From Paracidovorax wautersii (GTDB lineage: Bacteria; Pseudomonadota; Gammaproteobacteria; Burkholderiales; Burkholderiaceae_C), in contig NZ_FONX01000010.1 of NCBI RefSeq assembly GCF_900113035.1, positions 1 to 64,000 on the forward strand: DNA of 64,000 bases, read 5' to 3'. The stretch's first letter is position 1. The number at the start of each line of letters is the position of its first letter. Shown here piece by piece: positions 56,113 through 64,000 of this stretch. Position numbers and translations under genes: made by a program. The notes under the pieces were generated by a model. The model had not been told where the DNA came from. It did not search any database and saw nothing but the letters and a program-made list of their open reading frames with translations.

Positions 56113-56460
56113 TCAGCCCTGGCGCTTGAGGTCCGGGTCGCTCGGCCCGTTGGTGTCCGACATCAGCTCCGCCGGCGGCTTCAGGTCGCCCTCGTCGGCG
56201 CCGTCGTCCTTCCATGTGCCGCCCTGGCGGGCGGTGTTGCCGCGCGGGTGGCCCATGTCGGTGCCGTCGTCGAAGTTCAGCGGGCCGTCCTGCGGCATGT
56301 CGTCGAAGGCATGGGCGGACACGTCCTCGATCGAGTCGGCCACGTCGTCTTCCGCGCTCAGGCGGTCGTTGATGTCCTCGCCCTCGGGCAGCTCGGCATT
56401 CGGGTCGGCGGACGGGTCGATGCCGGGTTCGTCGTTATCGATGGAAACGGGGGTACGCAT
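56113..56460 (-). CDS. acidic hypothetical protein
   Basis: A 115-residue, strongly acidic protein, likely disordered, beginning MRTPVSIDNDEPGIDP and rich in Asp, Glu, Pro and Gly. It contains DINDRLSAEDDVADSIEDV and a C-terminal GNTARQGGTWKDDGADEGD. No family is recognised. A CAGGAGTCC site before the ATG and normal composition support expression. Confidence 0.6.
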   Translation of the reverse strand: MRTPVSIDNDEPGIDPSADPNAELPEGEDINDRLSAEDDVADSIEDVSAHAFDDMPQDGPLNFDDGTDMGHPRGNTARQGGTWKDDGADEGDLKPPAELMSDTNGPSDPDLKRQG

Positions 56461-56807
56461 GGCGGTGGACTCCTGGGGGTGTGTCGTGCGGCGGCCCGGG
56501 CAGAGCCGCCGTGGCCCTCCAGCTTGCCGCCCCCGCAGAGTGCGCCCCGTGGGTGCACGGCCTGCCGCGCGGTAGGAGCTGGCCGGCAGGGCGGCGGGCC
56601 CGGTTGATCTGCCTCAAGGAGGCGCCGTCCGGTGCCGGTGCGCAGCATGGAATCTTGGGATATTCCCCTGCTGCGCAGGGAGGAAACCGCCTATAAGCGA
56701 ATCGTCTCGGGCGACCGATAGATATGAGCATTGCTGAGTCGAGGAAGGCAGCCAGGCGGTACGGGAGCCGCCAGCCGCCTCGCAGCGATCCGCCCGAAGG
56801 AGGAGAC
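56461..56807. other. 347-base upstream region of the EAL gene
   Basis: No gene is seen. The segment around 56650-56700 (GGGATATTCCCC, a dyad, and CTATAAGCG) is AT-richer and may hold the promoter of the phosphodiesterase gene or of the acidic protein. Confidence 0.35.
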
Positions 56808-58049
56808 ATGTCGGCACCACCAGGACCATCGCCACACTACACCGATCCGCTGGCACCTTTCTTCGAGCACTCGGTCGGCGCTGCGGGCCTGGAGCGGGTG
56901 CTGCACGCGGTGCGCCGCCATCTGTCGATGGACGTGGCCTTCGTGTCGCGCTTCCGCGAGACCGACCGGGTGCTGGACCACCTGGACGCCGAGCCCGGCT
57001 GCCCGCTGCGCGCCGGCCAGGCGATCCCGCTCTCGCAGGGCTATTGCCTGAAGGTGTTCCGGGGCGAGCTGCCCGCCTTCATCCCCGACACCTCCCTCAT
57101 CCCGGCCGCGATGGCCATCCCCGAAACCCTGGCCGTTCCGATCGGCTCGCACCTGAGCGTGCCCATCGTGCTGGCCAACCAGCGGCTCTTCGGCACCCTG
57201 TGCTGCTTCAGCTACCAGCCCGTCGCCACGCTGACCGAGCGCGACATGGACGTGCTGCGCGCCTTCGCCGAGTTCCTGGGCTTCCACTTCGACGCGGCGG
57301 CCCGCAGCGAAGAGCAGCAGGCCACGGTCGCCCACGACATCCGCATGGCCATGGCCGCCGACAGCCTGCGCATCGTCTTCCAGCCCGTCTATGGCATCGC
57401 GCAGCGCCGCATCCACGGCTTCGAATGCCTGGCGCGCTTCGACGCCGAGCCCCGCCGCCCGCCCGACCAGTGGTTCAGCGCGGCCCACGCCGTGGGGCTG
57501 GGCATGGAGCTGGAGCTGCACGCCATCCACAAGGCGCTGGCCGCGCTGCAGGCCTTTCCGCACGACGTGCGGCTGAACGTGAACTGCTCGCCCGAACTCA
57601 TCATCTCGGGCACCCTGCAGCCGCTGCTGGACGACGGCACCGACTTCTCCCGCGTGGTGCTCGAAGTCACCGAACACGCCATCGTCAACGACTACGCCGC
57701 CCTGGCCCAGGCGCTGGGGCCCTTCCGCGCCCGCGGCGCGCGGCTGGCCGTGGACGACGCGGGTGCCGGCTACGCCAGCATGCGCCACATCCTCAACCTG
57801 CAGCCCGAGGTCATCAAGCTCGACATGAGCATCACCCAGTCCATCGACCGCGACAGCCACCGCCGCGCGCTTGCCAAGGGCCTCATCAGCTTCGCGCACG
57901 AGATCGGCAGCCAGCTCGTCGCCGAAGGCGTGGAGCAGGCCGCCGAGCTGGACGTGCTGAGCCAGCTCGGCGTGGACTTCGCCCAGGGCTACTACCTGGC
58001 CCGGCCGCTGGCGCTGGAAGAGGCGGTCTGGCGGGCGCGGGACCACTGA
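56808..58049 (+). CDS. GAF-EAL cyclic di-GMP phosphodiesterase
   Basis: A 413-residue cytoplasmic protein. A GAF domain covers about residues 15-165 (LSMDVAFVSRFRETDRVLDHLD; HLSVPIVLANQRLFGTLCCFS). The EAL domain follows with its catalytic residues visible: E206 in FECLARF (ECL instead of EAL), LNVNCSPE, EVTEH, D316-D317 in DDAGAGYAS, IKLDMSI, EGVEQ and QGYYLARP. It should degrade cyclic di-GMP in response to a GAF ligand. AAGGAGGAG directly upstream fixes the start at 56808; a longer frame from 56724 exists. It is functionally opposite to the cyclase at 4180. Confidence 0.9.
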   Translation: MSAPPGPSPHYTDPLAPFFEHSVGAAGLERVLHAVRRHLSMDVAFVSRFRETDRVLDHLDAEPGCPLRAGQAIPLSQGYCLKVFRGELPAFIPDTSLIPAAMAIPETLAVPIGSHLSVPIVLANQRLFGTLCCFSYQPVATLTERDMDVLRAFAEFLGFHFDAAARSEEQQATVAHDIRMAMAADSLRIVFQPVYGIAQRRIHGFECLARFDAEPRRPPDQWFSAAHAVGLGMELELHAIHKALAALQAFPHDVRLNVNCSPELIISGTLQPLLDDGTDFSRVVLEVTEHAIVNDYAALAQALGPFRARGARLAVDDAGAGYASMRHILNLQPEVIKLDMSITQSIDRDSHRRALAKGLISFAHEIGSQLVAEGVEQAAELDVLSQLGVDFAQGYYLARPLALEEAVWRARDH

Positions 58050-58083
58050 GCACCGAAGAAGCCGGGCGCCCGGGCCGTAAAAA

Positions 58084-58113
58084 AAGCCTCTTCCCCGCGA
58101 GAGGAAGAGGCTT
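58084..58113 (-). terminator. strong rho-independent terminator facing left
   Basis: An 11-base stem AAGCCTCTTCC/GGAAGAGGCTT with loop CCGCGAGA, followed on the minus strand by a run of seven T. On the plus strand there is no T-run. No minus-strand gene lies to its right, so it is either an orphan of a lost gene or acts as a hairpin for the upstream EAL gene. Confidence 0.6.
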
Positions 58114-58193
58114 CCGGGCGGCCTATTTCAACAAGCCGGCAAGCCCCCGCCTCCGACTGAACCCATCCCGGAAAGACGGTGAGCAGGTTCTAA

Positions 58194-58473
58194 GAACGTG
58201 TTCACGATCTCCCAGGGGTCGCGCAGCTACGTCGGCGGGATGGGATGCAAGGCGCGGTGCGCAGTGGATAGCACGGCTATCCACAAGCGCCGCAACGCCG
58301 CAGACCGCCCGCCCACACAGCTGCCCTTCGGGTTGGAGCGAAATCGGGCCATGGCAACGAGTTTTGACGCCCCGGCTGATTGCATGGGCTGAGAGTCCAT
58401 GCGGCGCATCCGAAGCATCCACTCATCCCGATTGCGCTCCAACGCGATCCCCTGCGAGATCGTGAGCACGTTC
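58194..58473. mobile_element. 280-bp MITE-like element with IS5-type ends
   Basis: The imperfect terminal inverted repeats begin GAACGTGTTCACGATC (58194-58209) and end GATCGTGAGCACGTTC (58458-58473), extending inward through CCCAGGGG/CCCCTGCG with few mismatches. It is flanked on both sides by TAA, a plausible target duplication. There is no transposase. Inside are a GTGGATAGC-ACG-GCTATCCAC hairpin and a 17-base inverted pair at 58332-58348 and 58427-58443. The ends resemble those of the IS at window position 623-638, whose type of transposase could mobilise it. Confidence 0.75.
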
Positions 58474-58542
58474 TAAGATCGACAGATCGGGCAAATCCCC
58501 TTGCCACCTTGCAGTCAACAACGAATCCAGCCCTCGGGACAC

Positions 58543-60094
<1,552 letters not shown>

Positions 60095-60105
<11 letters not shown>

Positions 60106-61348
60106 GTGGCCGACAGTGGCGATTGAGGATGTCTGCGACCTCATCGTTGACTGCGTGAACAAGACCGCTCCCTTGGTCGCACATGAAACTCGATTCAGGA
60201 TGATTCGAACTACGAACGTGCGTCACGGTCGAATCGATCTCAGTGAATGCCGATACGTCGAAGAAGACACCTACGAAAAGTGGACTCGCAGAGCCAATTT
60301 GCAGCCAGGCGATGTCATCCTGACAAGGGAGGCGCCAATCGGTGAGGTTGGTATGGTCAAAGAAGCCGAGGGCGTGTTTCTGGGACAAAGGTTGATGCAG
60401 TACCGCGCCAACCCGAAGCTTCTCGATTCCCGCTTTTTGCTGTACACGTTCTTGTCGCCAGCTTTGCAGCACCAATTCGGGAGCCATGAGGGGTCTGGCT
60501 CGGTCGTGAGCCACATTCGGGTGGGAGACTGCTTCAAGTTCAAACTCAGCTTGCCTCCCATCGGTACTCAGCGAGAGATTGCCTCGACTCTGGGCGCTCT
60601 CGACGACCGCATCACCCTCCTGCGCGAAACCAACGCCACCCTCGAAGCCATCGCCCAGGCGCTGTTCAAGTCGTGGTTCGTCGATTTCGACCCCGTGCGC
60701 GCCAAGATGGCAGGCCGCGCCCCTGAAGGCATGGCCGAGGCCACGGCCGCGCTGTTCCCTGATGCGTTGGAGGAGACGAGCTGGGGCTTGGTACCGAAGG
60801 GGTGGCAGCTTGGTCAGTTGGATGACCTGCTTGTGCTTCAGCGGGGATTTGACCTTCCCGCGCAGGACAGGACCGAAGGTGCATATCCAATCATCGCCGC
60901 CAGTGGCCCAAGCGGCACGCATCGCGAGGCCATGGTGAAAGGCCCGGGTGTGGTCACGGGTCGCTCAGGCGTGCTGGGTCGTGTGTTCTTGACGTTCGAT
61001 GACTACTGGCCGCTCAACACGACGTTATGGATCAAGGAGTTCAGGGCGGCCACTGCTTGCTACGCCTATGAACTGCTTCGATTGTTGGACTTCAAATCTT
61101 TCAATGCCGGGTCAGCCGTGCCAACACTCAATCGGAACCACATTCACGGGTTGCCCTACGTCATTCCTGAACGGGCGTGCGTGGAAGCGTTCGAGTCGAT
61201 TGCCAGGCCGTTGCATGAGCGGGTGAAGAGCAACGAGACACATGCGCAAAGTCTGGCGGACCTGCGCGACACTTTGCTCCCCCGCCTCATCTCCGGCCAA
61301 CTCTGCCTGCCCGAAGCCCAGTCCCAACTGGAGGAAGCCCTCGCATGA
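60095..61348 (+). CDS. hsdS: type I restriction-modification specificity subunit HsdS
   Basis: A 417-residue specificity protein. Two target-recognition domains lie at about 1-165 and 230-380. Each is followed by a conserved coiled-coil spacer: [34 protein letters not shown], and [21 protein letters not shown]1 and TRD2 have visibly lower GC than the spacers, typical of recombining specificity genes. It fixes the bipartite DNA sequence recognised by the complex. It starts within the hsdM end and overlaps the next gene by ATGA. Confidence 0.94.
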
Positions 61349-62292
61349 AACCCCCGCTCGGTAAGCTCGAACGCATCCCCCTGCGCCATGCCTGGGCCCA
61401 TGAGGCCGGCGAGTTCACGCCCTGGCTGGCGCAGCCCGGCAACCTTCTGCTGCTGGCCGAGGCCCTGGGGCTGGGGGAACTGGAACTGGCCGGCATCGAG
61501 CACCCCGTGGGCGACTTCAAGGTGGACATCCTCTGCACCGACGATGGCGGCAAGGTCATCATCGAGAACCAGTTGGAAAAGACCAACCACACCCACCTGG
61601 GCCAGATCTTGACCTACGCCGCAGGGGTGGGGGCGCGCAAGGTGATCTGGCTGGCCGAAGCCTTCCGTACCGAGCATGTGGCCGCGCTGGAGTTCCTGAA
61701 CCAGCACACCACCGAAGAGCTGGACTTCTTCGCCGCCGAGATCGAGCTATGGCGCATCGGCGATTCGCCCATGGCGCCCAGCTTCAACGTGGTCGTCAAA
61801 CCCAATGACTGGGCCAAGACGGGCCAGCAGAACGCCCAGGCCGCCGCCACCACCACGCCCACCAAGCAGCGCCAGCTGAAGTTCTGGTCGGGCTGGCAAG
61901 CCTGGCTGCAGGCCAGGGGCTCCACGCTGCGCCCGCAAAAGCCCTTGCCGCAGCACTGGACCAATATCGCCCTGGGCCGCTCGGGCATCCACCTGTCCGC
62001 CACCGTCAATTCGCGGGAGAGCCGGGTGGGCCTGGAGGTCTATATCGACCACGGCAACTCCAAGAGCATGTTCAAGCAACTCCAGGCCCATCAGGCGGCG
62101 ATCGACGCGGCCCTGGGCGCCACGCTCGAATGGATGGAGCTGCCGGACGGGCACGCCTGCCGCATCCTGCAGGTGCGGCCCGCATCGCCGCTGGAAAGCG
62201 AAGACCAGTGGCCTGCCTATTACGCCTGGCTGGAGCAGGCAGCGCTGCGCATGTCCGAGGTCTTCCGGCCCTTGGTCAAGGAGTTGAGCTGA
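61345..62292 (+). CDS. DUF4268 protein with PD-(D/E)XK-like nuclease core
   Basis: A 315-residue protein. The N-terminal half has a nuclease-like core: DFKVDILCTDD, then KVIIENQLEKTNHTHLGQIL, with D61, E74 and Q76 in PD-(D/E)XK order. The C-terminal half is DUF4268 (LKFWSGWQAWLQARG; HWTNIALGRSGIHLSATVNS). Such genes are frequent passengers inside type I restriction loci; their activity is not established. Start and stop overlap both neighbours (ATGA and TGATG), which implies tight coexpression with hsdMS. A defence or repair role is inferred from context. Confidence 0.82.
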   Translation: MKPPLGKLERIPLRHAWAHEAGEFTPWLAQPGNLLLLAEALGLGELELAGIEHPVGDFKVDILCTDDGGKVIIENQLEKTNHTHLGQILTYAAGVGARKVIWLAEAFRTEHVAALEFLNQHTTEELDFFAAEIELWRIGDSPMAPSFNVVVKPNDWAKTGQQNAQAAATTTPTKQRQLKFWSGWQAWLQARGSTLRPQKPLPQHWTNIALGRSGIHLSATVNSRESRVGLEVYIDHGNSKSMFKQLQAHQAAIDAALGATLEWMELPDGHACRILQVRPASPLESEDQWPAYYAWLEQAALRMSEVFRPLVKELS

Positions 62293-64000
62293 TGCCCATG
62301 GTCTTTCAAACGCCAGAATACTTATTGACCCTGCGTGAGACCCACGAACTCGAATGCAAGCTGGCGCAGGGACAAAGTGGGCAAGGCGAGGTGCCCAAGG
62401 ACTTCTGGGCCACCTACTCGGCCATGGCCAATGCGCATGGCGGGGTGGTGTTGTTAGGCGTGAGGGAGCGCAATGGCTCGTTCACCGTGGCTGGCCTGCC
62501 CGACATCGCCAAGGTGCGTGCAGACTTGTTCAACAACCTGAACAACCCCGGCAAGGTCAGCGCCAATTTGCTGACCGATGCCGATGTGCAAGAGGTCGTC
62601 ATTGAGGGCAAGGCCATCCTGTGCATCCAGGTTCCGCAGGCCACGCGCAAGCAGCGGCCGGTGTTCCTCAACGGGCAGCCTTTGGGGTACACCTACAAGC
62701 GCCTCAACGATGGCGATCGTTTGTGTGACGAAGAAACCGTCAAGCGCATGTTGGCCGAGCAGGTCGAAGATGAGCGCGACGCCCGCATCCTTTCAGGCTT
62801 TGGCATGTCAGACATTGACATGGACAGCCTTCGCATCTATCGCCAGATGCTCAAGGACGAAAAGCCAGGTCACCCTTACCTCGAACAGGATGACTTCGCC
62901 TTCTTGACGAGCCTGCGAGGCTGGCGCCGCGACCGCCTCACCGGAGAAGAGGGGCTGACTCTGGCCGGGCTGCTGATGTTTGGCCAGTGGTCTGCCATCC
63001 AAGAAGCCGTGCCTCACTATTTCCTGGACTATCAGGAACGTCCGGAGGCGAAGACCGAGTTGCGGTGGGTGGATCGGCTGGTGCCCGATGGCACCTGGAC
63101 CGGCAATTTATTCGAGTTTTACCGGCGTGTGTATCGCAAGCTGGTGGCCGATCTGAAGGTGCATTTCTCGCTCAAAGGTGGGCAACGGCAAGACGACACG
63201 CCCGTGCATGTGGCCTTGCGGGAAGCCCTGGTCAACACCTTGGTGCATGCGGACTACACCGGCCGTGTGTCGGTGTTGGTGGTGAAGCGGCCAGACATGT
63301 TCGGCTTTCGCAACCCCGGCCTTTTGCGGCTCCCCCTGGAGCAGGTGATTCGGGGTGGCGAAAGCGATTGCCGCAATCGGATTCTTCACCAGATGTTTTT
63401 GCTGATCGGCCTGGGCGAGCGCGGTGGTTCGGGCATCCCCAAGATTTACAGCGGTTGGCAGAGCTGTCATTGGCGCCAGCCGCTTCTGCGCGAGAAGGAT
63501 CAGCCTGAACAAACCCTGTTGGAATTGCACATGCTGGATCTGCTGCCTGCCACGGTTTTAGACACGTTGCGAGCGCGGTTTGGCGTGGCTTTTGACCATG
63601 TCAATGCCCTCGATCGGATGATTCTGGCAACCGCTGTGATCGAGGGGGTGGTGAATCACTCCCGAATGACGGAAATCTGCGCCGAGCATTCCCATGACAT
63701 CAGCTTGGCGCTGGCGCGCCTGGAGCGGGAAGGGATGCTGCTGTCTCAGGGGCAATCGCGTGGCAAGGTCTATCACCTGCCCGGTGCCGCCCCCGTTACC
63801 CCGGAGCAGGTGTTCCCGGCTGCCTTTAGCTCCGGTAGTAGCGGTATCAGCTCCGGTAGTAGTGGCGCTAGCTCCGGTAGTAACGGTGGCAGTTTCTGGC
63901 CTGGCGAGGCGCTTGCGGCCGCGCAGGCGGCTGCTACCGACGCGTCAGCACGAGGCGCCAGCGGCTCCGTGCTCAGAGACGAACATGGCTGCCTGCTGTC
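62292..64000 (+). CDS. Schlafen-AlbA / HATPase_c_4 protein, partial at window end
   Basis: The frame is open from the ATG at 62292 to the window edge, at least 569 codons. An AlbA_2 (Schlafen-type) domain is at about residues 14-130 (ETHELECKLAQGQ; ANAHGGVVLLGVRE). An ATPase-like HATPase_c_4 domain is near 300-400 (HVALREALVNTLVHADY; GLGERGGSGIPKI). A winged-helix region lies at about 440-495. A Ser/Gly repeat linker (residues about 513-533) precedes further unseen sequence. Often annotated as RecG-like or transcriptional regulators, these proteins recur in restriction loci. It is coupled to the DUF4268 gene by TGATG. The function is unknown, with nucleic-acid binding or cleavage plausible. 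Confidence 0.8.
   Translation, partial: MPMVFQTPEYLLTLRETHELECKLAQGQSGQGEVPKDFWATYSAMANAHGGVVLLGVRERNGSFTVAGLPDIAKVRADLFNNLNNPGKVSANLLTDADVQEVVIEGKAILCIQVPQATRKQRPVFLNGQPLGYTYKRLNDGDRLCDEETVKRMLAEQVEDERDARILSGFGMSDIDMDSLRIYRQMLKDEKPGHPYLEQDDFAFLTSLRGWRRDRLTGEEGLTLAGLLMFGQWSAIQEAVPHYFLDYQERPEAKTELRWVDRLVPDGTWTGNLFEFYRRVYRKLVADLKVHFSLKGGQRQDDTPVHVALREALVNTLVHADYTGRVSVLVVKRPDMFGFRNPGLLRLPLEQVIRGGESDCRNRILHQMFLLIGLGERGGSGIPKIYSGWQSCHWRQPLLREKDQPEQTLLELHMLDLLPATVLDTLRARFGVAFDHVNALDRMILATAVIEGVVNHSRMTEICAEHSHDISLALARLEREGMLLSQGQSRGKVYHLPGAAPVTPEQVFPAAFSSGSSGISSGSSGASSGSNGGSFWPGEALAAAQAAATDASARGASGSVLRDEHGCLL
63828..63890 (+). repeat. three tandem 21-bp repeats encoding Ser/Gly units
   Basis: Three in-frame copies, each starting AGCTCCGGTAGTA, at 63828, 63849 and 63870, encode SSGSSGI, SSGSSGA and SSGSNGG. 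They form a flexible linker and could change copy number by slippage without losing frame. Confidence 0.8.

Noticed and set aside
58400-58542. Possible short gene between the MITE and hsdM
   Set aside because: The open stretch is mostly the right end of the mobile element, and there is no ribosome site or family signal before the hsdM start.
63828-63890. Regular tandem repeats considered as a CRISPR array
   Set aside because: The 21-base units are contiguous without spacers and are in frame inside a gene.

Overview
The window is high-GC bacterial DNA with gene content typical of Betaproteobacteria, family Comamonadaceae, most like Acidovorax/Paracidovorax. This assignment is inferred from several things: a Urt-type amide/urea transporter operon, a Bug/TctC periplasmic binding protein, MocR and LysR regulators, a PACE efflux pump, and short intergenic hairpin repeats of the kind common in that family. 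No rRNA, tRNA or CRISPR array is visible.

Layout. 1-1.9 kb is an AT-richer accessory patch: the 3' part of an IS5-family element, two small unknown ORFs, and a decayed HNH-nuclease gene that ends at a solitary copy of an IS-end sequence. 1.9-5.2 kb carries a MocR regulator, a small membrane protein and a PAS-GGDEF diguanylate cyclase. 5.2-10.1 kb has a Bug-type binding protein, a CatB-type muconate cycloisomerase with a divergent LysR regulator across a perfect 25-bp palindrome, and a ChrA chromate transporter. 10.4-12 kb holds an EamA exporter and an unknown protein.

12-24.8 kb is the most interesting block. On the minus strand is an operon urtA-B-C-D-E, fmdA, fmdB, amiE: an ABC uptake system plus formamidase and aliphatic amidase. 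Divergent from it is a 1152-residue sensor made of an NCS1-type (cytosine/allantoin-like) transporter, an eight-cysteine cluster, a histidine kinase and a receiver. A NarL/LuxR-type response regulator overlaps its 3' end. The simplest reading is a transporter-derived sensor that controls uptake and hydrolysis of short amides or urea for nitrogen.

24.8-29.1 kb has a PACE pump with a divergent LysR regulator and a Fur-box-preceded TonB siderophore receptor. 29.2-38.8 kb has a MocR regulator divergent from a peptide/opine-type ABC importer (with a fused double ATPase), AzlC/AzlD and an amidase-signature enzyme. 38.8-58 kb is mostly housekeeping and stand-alone genes: PPK2 kinase, gdhA, cytochrome b561 with an autoregulated TetR, an MmcB-like nuclease-fold protein, two tandem class A beta-lactamase-like serine hydrolases, slyD, pirin, mnmA, lactate permease, an EamA/LysR pair and a GAF-EAL phosphodiesterase.

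58.2-64 kb is a defence-type island. It is preceded by a 280-bp MITE-like element with IS-related inverted repeats and a TAA duplication. It contains hsdM, hsdS, a DUF4268 nuclease-fold gene and a Schlafen-AlbA/HATPase gene running off the window, each overlapping the next by a few bases. No hsdR is seen inside the window.
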